Shown piece by piece: positions 22,790 to 33,220 of a DNA stretch of 64,000 nt (positions are counted from its first letter, which is position 1; each line of letters opens with the position of its first letter). The translations under genes and the position numbers were made by a program. The notes below the pieces were generated by a model. The model saw nothing but the letters and a program-made list of their open reading frames with translations, was not told the DNA's origin and did not search any database. Source of the DNA: Odontesthes bonariensis. Its lineage: Eukaryota > Chordata > Actinopteri > Atheriniformes > Atherinopsidae. The stretch is from assembly GCF_027942865.1 (NCBI RefSeq), contig NC_134524.1, positions 20,451,536 to 20,515,535 on the forward strand, read 5' to 3'.

Positions 22790-24488
22790 AGTTCCTATGG
22801 TATGAAAATAAATGGAGGCTTTTATGTATTTTTATGGGCTTTAGTGGTCCCCTAATACTGTATCTGAGTTTTTTTCCCCAAAATTCTGCCTTGGTGCAGA
22901 ATTACAGCCAGTCCCAAAAATGAGCTTTCCTTAGGATCCTCAGAATGAGCTGTTTAGTGGGGGTGTGGCCTTACTTACGCCCGTGGTACCTTGCGCAAAT
23001 GTTTTGTGAATCGCTATGGCACGTAAATGGCACGGCAGCCCTATGCCGTAAAACTAGCGAAACCTGTTGATATGAGCTTACTTTGACAATATGACGAACT
23101 AGTTACTGAACAACTCTCCTAACACAGTCAAACATCAAGCAAGTGCTACACAAGACAGCAAAAAAGGCGTGCGTGAAGGGGAAAGCAGGAGTGAGGATTT
23201 TGACATTCTCAGCTGATTGCTCTGGTTTGCAAAGATGCATATAGCGCGTCATTTCAATCAGGGGAAAGGCAGATATCGTGCGCGCCATAACACCAACAGC
23301 AGGACGGCTATCAAAATAACAAATAAGTACACAATACTCGCGTTACAGTAAATGAGGTGTCCACTCGCATACCTCATGCTATTTACCGTTACATTAGCGA
23401 CAGTGACCGAGCTATTAGCTGCAGAGCTAACGACACAGACAGACTGACCGTTTTTACTCTGGAACCATGAATGAATCATTATCCTGATGAAATGCACTGA
23501 ATTTTACGGATTCATTCTTCTTCAGGAAGCTTGAAGTAGGGGGTTTTGGTCTAAAATGTGTGAACTAACCATCTCATGGGCATGCAAACACCTCCAACAG
23601 CCCATTTGGCAGAGATAAGAGCTTGCCGATGCTATTAGCTGCATAGCTAACCGTTAGCTTAACGTTAGCTGCTAACGATACAAACCCTTTCCTGTGGTAA
23701 CAAACTATGTAGCTATAGCCTACTGTACATACAGGAAAGCAACACATAAATAGAGCGTTAAATTACTTACTTGGGAATGAGATCCTTCGCCAAGTAAGGG
23801 GGCGAATGGAGCAGGAGATTGACAGGCGGATCGGTGCGGTGTCTGCAGTGGTCTCTGCATCGGCCGTCGTGGTGAAAAATGAGCTGAGCCATAAGGCGAA
23901 GCTCTCGATTTACCGGTCAATCTATGTTCCTACCCTCACCTATGGTCACGAGCTGTGGGTAGTGACCAAGAGAATGAGATCCCAAATACAAGCGGCTGAA
24001 ATGAGTTTCCTCCGCAGGGGGTCTGGGCTCTCCCTTGGGCTCGGTATTGGCCCAAGTTCTGGAAACATTCGTCTGTGAAATAATTGGCGCACACATACAC
24101 AAATCTCTTCAGTTCTGTCGTCACTTTCCCAGAAAAAAACTAAATCTGTCCACTGGCTCTTTAGAGGTTCTGATGCAGGAGCTCTAAACAGATTTTTTAC
24201 ATCCATGTACAGAGCAATGAGCTGGCCAAAGAGCTGTGGGCGGGGAAAGGCAGTTTATTGGCTCTGGGTGGAAACAACCTCCACATCATAAGAGGTGCCA
24301 CGTCATAACAGGCAGCTTTCCCGATCAGGCCACCTGCATGGTCACATTTCCAAAGGCGGAGAATAATTTCCAGTGCATGGTTTAGGTCTATCGTCATTTT
24401 AAGCCACTGGGAGACAGCAGGCAGGCTAGAGGAACTCATATTAATGTTAAACAACCTTAAAAAGTGAAAATTTCATGCCATAGGACCT
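22790..24488. mobile_element. TTAA-flanked piggyBac-type element, 1.7 kb
   Basis: TTAA duplications at 22,786-22,789 and 24,489-24,492. Inverted ends: AGTTCCTATGGTATGAAAAT at the left, AGGTCCTATGGCATGAAATT as the reverse complement of the right end. No intact transposase is found, so it is non-autonomous. A piece of RTE-type LINE (23,773-24,038) lies inside it. Confidence 0.8.
23773..24038 (+). mobile_element. RTE-type LINE fragment nested in piggyBac-type element
   Basis: Matches the 3' part of the LINE at 40,932-41,237 closely. It encodes pieces such as EQEIDRRIGA and YRSIYVPTLTYGHELWVV. It lacks about 40 bases around the EEFKYLGVLF region and about 5 codons elsewhere, and then fades. A dead fragment. 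Confidence 0.85.
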
Positions 24489-24779
24489 TTAAAAAACACC
24501 CGTTGGTAGTTCATGAAAGGTATGTGAGTTTTATATTGACAGCTTAATTACCTGATCTTTTTGATGGACAGCCAAACTGGGTGTTTGACATACAAACCTG
24601 TTTGTGGTTCGTGTGACTTCTGAGGGAGTGTTTCATCTTTACTCAGGACATTTAGACTGAATCCACAACAAGAAACACGTTTTAACTTTTAAAATCGTAT
24701 CAGATTATGCCAAACATATCAGAAGACATATTATCTTGAATTCATTTTTTTTTACCCTAATTACAGGGACCTCAGTTCT

Positions 24780-25159
24780 GATGTTCTGCATGTAGGCTTT
24801 CCTCATCATAGCCATCTCTTCCCTTTCTACATTGAAGCACTCTCTGTCTTTAATCATCGCATCTTCTTCAGCATGAAAAGGCCCCTCACTTCATGCGGTG
24901 CTCCCTCACTTCTCTGTTGAAGGACTCTTTCTTTCTCCATACTTTCCTTCTCAAACTGAAAAATGTTGAAAGTCATCTGTCTTTTCTTATTTGCCTCACA
25001 TTCTCTCTTAAAGGCAATTCTCTGTTTGTCCATGTTTTCTTTGTCCTGGTGGAAGTCATTCTTCATGTCTTTTATCAGAGAGGACTCTCTTTGAAAGATA
25101 TGTCTCTCCCTGGGAAAGTACAAATTGCCATTGCAATACGTATCTGCAAATATTTGCAA
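24780..25159 (-). pseudogene. broken coiled-coil coding remnant
   Basis: On the minus strand 25,159-24,854 is an open frame of about 101 codons rich in E, K, R and Q with coiled-coil periodicity (KENMDKQRIAF, FEKESMEKERV). The same compositional style continues in another frame at about 24,850-24,780 (IKDRECFNVEREEMAMMRK), which suggests a frameshift. The family is not recognised; C-terminal coiled-coil regions of fish GIMAP-like or other large coiled-coil proteins would look similar. No start context or splice sites are convincing, so I treat it as a remnant rather than a gene. Confidence 0.35.
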
Positions 25160-25482
25160 AAATCACACTGTGAGATTAATCCTCAGTGATGATGAACTGA
25201 AATATCTGCTCTGTGGTTCTCTAGAATTGGCTGTGACATCAGAATCTGTGAGCCCAAACACAAACTCAAAGGAAGTCCCACATGTCACCACAAGGTGGCC
25301 ACATTCGACCGTGTAGTTTGGGATACCCTAAGTGCTGAATTATGTTATTTTTTAGGATCAGATAAACATGTGAACTACAAGAGTGTAAAATCTTTCTGTT
25401 AGTGTTTTAAATTATTTAAATATGCTGACTTATGTTTTCTTTTAAAAAAAAAAAAAAACGTAATAAGAAAGACAGTTTTACC

Positions 25483-25680
25483 TTCATTTACCGTATTTTC
25501 CGGACTACAAGTCACTTTGGAGTATAAATCGCATCAGTCAAAAAGTGTGCCATGAAGACAAAAAAAACCCAAAACATATATAAGTCGCACCGGACTGTAA
25601 GTCGCAATTATTTAGAAATTTATTTTGCAAAATCCAAGACCTGCTTTTCAATGAAAAGTCGAAACAGTCGACCTTGGCTT
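25483..25680. repeat. high-copy repeat with CCGTATTTTCCGGACTA motif
   Basis: Contains TACCGTATTTTCCGGACTAC, AGTCGCACCGGACTGTAAGTC and related units in the order of a well-known vertebrate dispersed repeat. Ends not resolved. Confidence 0.55.
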
Positions 25681-28600
25681 GGAAGTCTGCCGTCAGTTTC
25701 TGACACGCTGTTGTCCGTGCTCTGATAGAGAGGCGGTTGCATTGCATGAAGCGGTAACACAAAGAAGGCCCGTTTGCAAAGTCATTTATATTCATCTCCT
25801 TTGCAGTACGTTGTTCAAGCACCCACCCGTGGACTCGTTCCTCCAGCTCTGGCCATTTTACTACCTGCAGTTTGTAATCTGCAGAATAGGATTTTCTTTC
25901 TCAGTTGTCTTTAAGTTAATGTTTCAGTTAATTTTTTCAGTGGTACAGGAGCAGCATATGGTTGTCACAAGCCTAGAGTGTCCTCTCCTGGTTGTAGATA
26001 GCAATGCTTCCTCCTTGGTTCATGTCATTCAGTATGAATTAACATTTGACTAGAAGTCTTTTCTTGATAATAAGTAAACATATACACCCATAAAGCCCAT
26101 ATTCTCGCCAAGTTAAAAGGTTCTCTAATTTGTAACAAGTATTAGACAAAATCCTCTGTGACCCTGAATGGTATAAAGTGGGTATGGATGTGCAAATTCA
26201 AAAGTACTGGTCCAAACACACAGCCATGCGGAACACCGTAACTCATTCTCGCGTTTCATGAAGCTTCTTCATTGCATAAAAAGGAGGACACCAATAATTC
26301 CAATAAAAAGAAAGCATAATGGTCAAACCTTGAACAGCAGAGGTTGAAATATTAGCTTCTCTATTTTGCACACTATGATATATTCTTATCTTTTAACAGT
26401 AAACATTCAGCATCTGTGTGCAGTGCAGCTATTGGCCAGCAGGAGGCAGAAGTCCATCAATAGCAGCCTCCACAGAAGTGCTGAGTCATGACGCTGAACT
26501 TTACTTTAAGATCAACACATTTTTCTGAAGTTATACAACAACTTGCTCCAAAGTAGAAAAAAAAAAGAGTGTACCTGAATGTTTCAAAGACAGAAACTTG
26601 CGCGGCTTTTCTTTCCCTGTGAATGCAGTCACATCATCATGAAATCCCTTTTTTTTTGTTAACAATGGAACTTCATCAGTAAGTACAGTAGGTCAAACAC
26701 TTATTTCGTGCATGCAGTGTTGTTGAGTTGTTGCCTCATAAAGAAAATTATGCGTTTTCAAGTCCTGCAGCCTTCTTTATAATGGGAGGCGGAAAAAAAC
26801 AACTCTCTTTTCTGAGTTTCCACTTCAGTCAAGCTCTCTCACATCGGCCTCAGCCCCGGTGGTTTTATTGCTCCCCCTCGTCTCCTCCATCCTTACAGGA
26901 TGTCTATGTGGTCATATGTGTTTATTTGTTTCAGCCGCCTCACAATAAGCCCTTTGCCCATTCACTTCTCGTTTCCATGAACACTTTTACAGTTTAGTAA
27001 TAGCAAGCTGGAAGCCAACAAAGTTGCACTTTTATTCTCAGATTATCCTTCAAGAACAACTGCCAAAAAAGGGCATTTGCATCAGCGGTGCAGCTGATCT
27101 GATGATGGAACAGAATATATAAAGGAGGGAGGGGGAGCTGTGTGAGAGGCCTGGTGGGTGGCCTGGCTTTCCTTTCTCTTTTTTTCTGTGTGTGCTTGTT
27201 ATGTTCCTGTTTAACATTAATACATTAGAATAGAATAAAGATAAACACACTTCTAAATATAAATACTTACCAGACCTAATAATGTCAATATTTGTAGATT
27301 ATAAGTTAATGTATGTGTTTACCATTGCAGAATCACAACTTATTTAACCCTATTTCACCTGAAATTGCAACCCATATTGAGAAAAAAGCTAGGACTGCAC
27401 AGAAAATGGAAAAAAAACATGCTTATTTACTTTGCATTTCACTTCATTGCAGACTGTGTGATTCCAAGATATTTCAATTAACTTTTTTGATATATGTCCA
27501 GTTTTGCATTTTAGACCTTCAACGAATCTCAAATAACGTTTTTTGTTTTTTTTTAACTTTGTAATGTTTGCACAATGTGTTTTTACATTGTTTAGTTGAA
27601 AATGCATGGACATGGTACAGTTTACTCCACAGTAAAGAGCAGAAAATAGTGAGTTACACGTTGTTATTAAAAACCAAAGCAAAGAAAACAGCCAGTCACA
27701 TGACTGAATGTATGAACATAAAATGCAGTTGAATGAAAAATGAATTTTCATTTTCAAAATGAATCGGCAGGATTTGTATATCAGTTAGGTTGTGAAAGGG
27801 CACCACACAGACTCTCTGTTCATATTGTAAAAAACTAAATGCACAAAGCAGCAAACCCTCAGGAGTGCAAGTCACACCTTTCAGTATGTTGTGGCCTGTC
27901 ACTGTTTACCTTCCACTCCTGTAGTGAATGTGGTGTGAAATGCACAAAGTTTCCACTGGTGGAAACACGAGCTAAAACTGAGCTTAAATGCAATTGAAGC
28001 CTTCAGGCCACAACAACTTACAACTGAACAAGTCTGGTCTCAGAGGACCTGTTGTGCAACTAATGAAAGGGTTGAAATGAAAAATAAAAATCAAGCTTTT
28101 TATCTTGTTGATTGTAGTGGACCTATAGGTCTTGGACACAACCCAGGTAGTCAACCCTAAAGCACCTCCTTTAGCTCCTCCCCATGCTGTGTACATAAAG
28201 CCTCAAAATGGCTCCCTTCAGCCTCTAGCTGAGCTTGTGTGGTGACCTAATTCAGGTGGTGAGTAGGGTCCCCGTTTCATCAGGCATGTGTGGTGCGATC
28301 CTTTGTCCTACTAACATGTGTTTTTGTCTTTTTAGGTTTACTTGCTGCTGTGCTGTTTTGTTCATTTGTTTGAACTGTTCTGTTGTGCAGTGTTTGGTTC
28401 GTTCTACTTTTGTTTTGCTTGTGTAGTTCTTTGTCTTTTAGTTTGACTATTGATTTGATTATTAGGTTTGTTAACCTTTTTCTTTTGAGGTTCAGTGTGG
28501 CCTGGGTGTCATCAGGTGGGAGGCTAGGCACTGTGGTGAGGACCTCCCTTCCGTTTTGGCATGCCAGTACGCTGGCGCACTTTTAGCGTGTTTGTGGTGG

Positions 28601-29500
28601 CTTTTCAACTGTAGTGTTGAACCCCAGCTTAAGGAGGGACACACATCCAGTAGTATGCCTTCCACTGAGGCCTCAGCCCACTGATTTTAATTCTGTTAGT
28701 CATTTGGCTTTTAATATTGTTATAGCCGGCCTTTTAGCTTTCTGTTAAAGATACTTTACTAAATTCGTCTTGTGTTTAACCTTTTTTCTTTCGTTTCCTC
28801 GCAGCAGCAGCTTTACTTTAGTTTTATTCATAAATATTATTTTCAATAAATATATTTTCTTTACTTTACTGTCTCTGCCTCCTCAGTGCAAGTCCCCAGG
28901 TGGCGTTGTTGGCTCTAACAATTTCATCCTTTGCTCCGTTCCTCGCCACATTAACATGTCGGTAATCATTTTCTAGAAAGCTGTGAAAAGTTACCCAGCT
29001 GCCTTAAGCAGCCTGAAGCATCTGCAGCTCCTACAGCAGTGACAATGACAGTGAAAAGCATCAGAATGTTAGAAAATTGTATTGCACGCTGATCAGGTGA
29101 GCAGCTACAGCCGGGGCCGGTACCAACACCAGCAGCTAGGCAGGCCAGAACCCTGGCTGTTAGGGGCTGTGGCTGCTAGGCCATCATTAGCATCACGTAC
29201 ATGTAGCACGACTACCGGCTATGTGAGCCATCCTAGCTGCTCGCAGCTGCAGCTCTGCCCAGCAAGCTGGTGGGGGAATTTGTTTTATTGCTAACAGAGG
29301 AAGAGTGAACACATTTCCATTCTGCTCCTTCAACTTACACACTAACCTGCAGAATTTGGTTTTCTCTTCTTGGGAATCACTGTCTGGCTCAAAGTACTGG
29401 CTATGGCTTTGCAGAGTCAGAGCAAACGGTGAAAGCCAGTGTCATACGCTAGTGGGAAGAGATATGGATGAGGCTGGATTAGCACATGCATGCATGTCCA
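25681..29500. other. gene-poor stretch
   Basis: No open frame with good splice context was found. The part 28,180-28,980 has a TATA-like TACATAAAG (28,191), a donor-like GTGGTGAGTAG and a late AATAAA (28,842), so it may be a worn retroelement or a non-coding transcript unit, but I cannot assign it. Remaining sequence is AT-rich. Confidence 0.4.
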
Positions 29501-29506
29501 TTCACA

Positions 29507-30397
29507 GAATGAGGAGGGTGGAGAGTCTCTTGGCCTTTTTAAGGCTGCTGCAGACAGAAGGCCCAGGACTATTTGTGAAGCTCTTGCAGTGTTGCCAGAC
29601 AGGAAATCCGGAAGTATCGTACCAAAACCTCCAAATTATCGTATTTTGAGAGAAATTATCGTACACAAACAAAATATTAATAAGGGACATCTCATTCTCG
29701 TGAGGTCCTCCCCCAGAATTTCCCCAATTTCCAGCCTTTTAACGAAATTGCGTCCCGTTTCAGCTCAATACGGAACTGCACTTTTGTTTCTAAATACAGG
29801 CGGCAGACCCGGCAACCTGTCTTTACAGAGGTTTACAATTCCGTATTTCAAGTGTTGGTGGTTGGCAAGGCAACCCTAACTGCGGTAACTATAGCTCTAT
29901 GGCAAAAAAAAAAGAGTGTAAAAAGAGTAGGACTTGGTACTGATGAGAAGTGTCTGAACTAAATGTAACACTTCATTAAACGTAACGTCAAATCCATGTT
30001 AACCTAATAAAATGTATGATTGCTACTGTTATACTCGCTTTGGTTATTACTTTGTATGGGAATTCACCATTGGGGAGGGGGTGGGCCTTCAAGTGACTTT
30101 GTCCTGGGCCGGGCAAAGTTAGCAGCAGGCAGCCCTGTGTGTGTATTGAATGCCACGCCACCTGAGTTCAAAGCCTGCTATTAATGATTCTTGGGTGTCA
30201 GAGAGAGATGCGTGTTTGGGGAACTAACTGAAATTATTGTACATTTTGGATTTTTCCCCATTATTGATCGTACATCGTACAGAGGGCAAAACTATCGTAC
30301 AAATACGATAATTATCGTACATCTGGCAACACTGAGCTCTTGGCTGAAGCTGTGAGGAGTAACCCTCCGCTATCTGAAAACCACAGGTTCACCGACG
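29507..30397 (+). pseudogene. exon-like open frame split by a hAT element
   Basis: If the hAT element and one copy of its 8-bp duplication are ignored, the flanks (29,507-29,586 and 30,343-30,397) read as one open frame of about 45 codons. It is bounded by an acceptor (CCATTCACAG) on the left and a donor (CCGAC|GTAAGA) on the right. The peptide (start NEEGGESLGLFKAA, end PPLSENHRFTD) is not recognised. It could be chance or an exon of an unknown broken gene or repeat. Confidence 0.3.
29587..30334. mobile_element. non-autonomous hAT element
   Basis: Ends are perfect 13-bp inverted repeats CAGTGTTGCCAGA / TCTGGCAACACTG. They are flanked by an exact 8-bp target duplication AGCTCTTG (29,579-29,586 and 30,335-30,342). 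CAG ends and 8-bp duplications are the hAT signature. At 748 bp with no transposase frame, it is non-autonomous. Sub-terminal TATCGTAC-type motifs are repeated near both ends. Confidence 0.9.
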
Positions 30398-30456
30398 TAA
30401 GAGTTTCCATAAGCTGCTTCACTTTTTTTTTTTTTTTTTTTTTTTTTCCTCTGCAG

Positions 30457-30576
30457 CTTTTTAGCAGACCATCTCTCACACTGCTTCCAAGTAAACTAGA
30501 CATCCAAGCAGGCGGGCAGTCAGTTTGGGCTTTAATCACAAATGTGTGCCACAGTGACAGCGGAGTGCTGTGTTAA
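30457..30576 (+). pseudogene. possible Ig-constant-like exon remnant
   Basis: After a long T tract and acceptor CTCTGCAG, 39 codons are open: start LFSRPSLTLLPSKLDIQ, end SDSGVLC then stop. The RPSLTLLPS start resembles the first strand of Ig light-chain/TCR constant domains, but the rest does not hold the fold (no clear Trp and Cys pair). Could be chance. Confidence 0.2.
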
Positions 30577-33220
30577 TCACAGAACACATAAGAGGAGTTT
30601 TGTGGTAGGGACTTTGTTCTCATTCTGATGGAATGCAGCACAATAACTTCTGCATTATTGTCTTTGTAAAAAAATTCTCACACTTTGGAGGATCTGACAC
30701 TTTTGTTGGGGTTGGATGTAAACACTTCATGTGTGGACGTACGCTTTGCAAATCAACAAAATGATGTATTGTATTGGTAATGTCAGTGCATCGTTGCACC
30801 CTTACTTCAAAACAAGAGCTACCTTATTAGGGTGACAGCATGTATAAAATGCAAACTGTACAGAGTGTACTGATGATGCCCGCTGTTCATCTTCACAGTA
30901 AACGTGTGGAGTATACGCCACAGCCTCAGATATGAGGATGTTTTTGTTTTTTTTGTATGTGTGGTTGATAGATTGCCTCTCAGTATATGCGAGTCAAAAA
31001 CCTCTCCCTCTGCACTCTGTGTGGTTTTCATCAGGAAGTCTATTGTTTTCATGCACTGCAGCCACCACAGCATGACTCAGACATTAAACAGTCAGATCGG
31101 TCAAGCTATAAAACAGAACTATTCCCCCCCCCACAAAAAAGTTTATCTCAACATGTTTTTTTATGGCTTTTTATGTGTACAAGGTACATGTAAGAACCAA
31201 TCAGGAATACTTGCCAGGTGGGACCGAACAGTTAATTTGCAAGAGGCATATTTAACCAATGAAATGACAGGCTGGCAAGCTACGAGAAGTTAGCACAAGC
31301 TAGCTGGTTCTGACAGATGCATGTGGCTAGAACTGGCCAAAAAGCAAGCAGACTAAAGTTATCGCAGATTTCTACTCTCAGTATATTTGTACTGGAGTTT
31401 AATTCACACGCACATGCACTCACTACTCATTAGAAGTTTCTGTGGTAAGATGCCATCTCCTCCTGAAGGAGTGGGCACATCACATCACAAGTTTAGGTAA
31501 AGAGGAACCAGGTGGAATAGGCTAAAATGTAAACTTAACATTATCTGTGCAAACATCAAGCACAGCTGATGAAAATTTGACTCCTGCAAGCGGCTGCCTG
31601 CTCAGACACGGCAAAAATGTCAACACAGCCTGGAGGAACATCATTTCTGTAAGGTGTGAACAACAGCCGGACAATTCTATCTTTGATCACGTACGCATCG
31701 GAGACCTTTTGCTCCGTTTGTCTCAGTGGTTTCAAACAGGATGTCTCTGCACGGTTTTCATGCGCTGCAGCCTCACAGTAGATGCTTTGATGCCCGGGCT
31801 ACTACCAGCAGATTAAATGCAGTATATCCAAATAAATAACATGCATTAAATAAATAACCTTCAGAATGCCAAATCAGACTTTTGATTTAAAAAAACAAAA
31901 CAGAAAAGAATTAAATAAAAAGTCTATAGATGTACATAGTTTTGGTTTAAATCGTTAGAGTGCAGTGTTACTGTTTTTCCAAGAACTCGAAAGACCACTT
32001 TTAGCTTTTTCCGTATATCAAATCTAATTATATATTTCTGCCAGACGGACGGTTGTACGATCACAGATATTATAAAGGAAGCTACAGTATTCGTATAAGC
32101 ATTTATAAGTCATGAATGAAACATTTACAAAGTCATTTATAAGTCATTTTCAGCTCATGAAACAAAACCTAAACAAGCACGAAAAAAAAATCCTCCAAAT
32201 TTGGCACAATGTTGCCAAAGCATGGTTGCACAGAGGATAATGTTGATAGGTCAGACCTCTTTGATTCAGACCCAGAAGTTTTCTTCATTACCGCACAGAT
32301 TCAGACACACATTTGAGCAGACATTTACAGTCTCCAGAGGCTGAAACCTGAGGGTTTGCTCCTCCTGCTCCACCGTCAGGTTGAATATTTTGAGTTTCAG
32401 GATGGAAGAAGCTTTCTACAGACATTCATGGTGCTCTCGAATGGTTGTGATCATATTTGGCATTATTTCCATGACGCTGACAAACGAAAGATTCTCACTC
32501 AACTGTAGCTGGTGTGTGATGCTGGTGGTTAAAACATGGCGTGCTAACCTTCATGCCGGCCCAGTTCGGCTCAGTTATACCTGCAAAGTCTCAGTCTTCT
32601 TTTGGTGATTATGGGTGAAAACAACAAATCCCGTTCTTTGTGGTCGTCATTGTTAATGAGAATTTGTTCTCAATTGACTTATCTGGTTAAATAAAAGGTT
32701 TAGTTGAAAATAATTGATTAAAACATGCGCACAGTGTTTTTTTAATGCCTGTGACAGCATTGCACCCACTTCCACAGCCCCCACAGAAGGGCAAAGGGCT
32801 AATCAAATCCTTTTTATTTCAGAAAATCAAGAAATCTATTTGCACAGGATCATGAAAGAAGTGTTCACACCTAAACAAGAAAATATGTAGTTCAAGGCTT
32901 TAAAATCTTAAGATCCAGTTTCACTTTAAACATTTATCCCGCTTTGAGACTGAAACTTTTTGTAGCTGTGCTCGGATTTTCAAAGAATCTCTAAATGCTT
33001 TTTCTTCACCTGGGGAAGCATTTTTTTGTTTTCTTTCTGCTTTTGATGTTGGCCTGTGACCAATGAGAACCCGAACTGACAGCTGAGGGCGCACTGAACA
33101 CGAGTTCACTGTTTCCAAAACAGGACTCATTGTCCTCATTGTTAGCAAATCAAATGCAGTCCTCTTTGTGAAGGCAGAGAATGCACAGAGGCTCCTCAGA
33201 GGCAAGACATTTCCATCACC
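30577..33220. other. gene-poor stretch upstream of receptor gene
   Basis: No supportable exon. The end of a LINE-like tail (TTGACTTATCTGGTTAAATAAA) is seen at 32,675-32,696. No TATA box is obvious just upstream of the receptor start at 33,221. Confidence 0.45.

Noticed and set aside
23258-23497. Minus-strand 79-codon frame with a hydrophobic end, which could look like a small membrane protein
   Set aside because: Lies inside the TTAA element, with no start context or relatives recognised.
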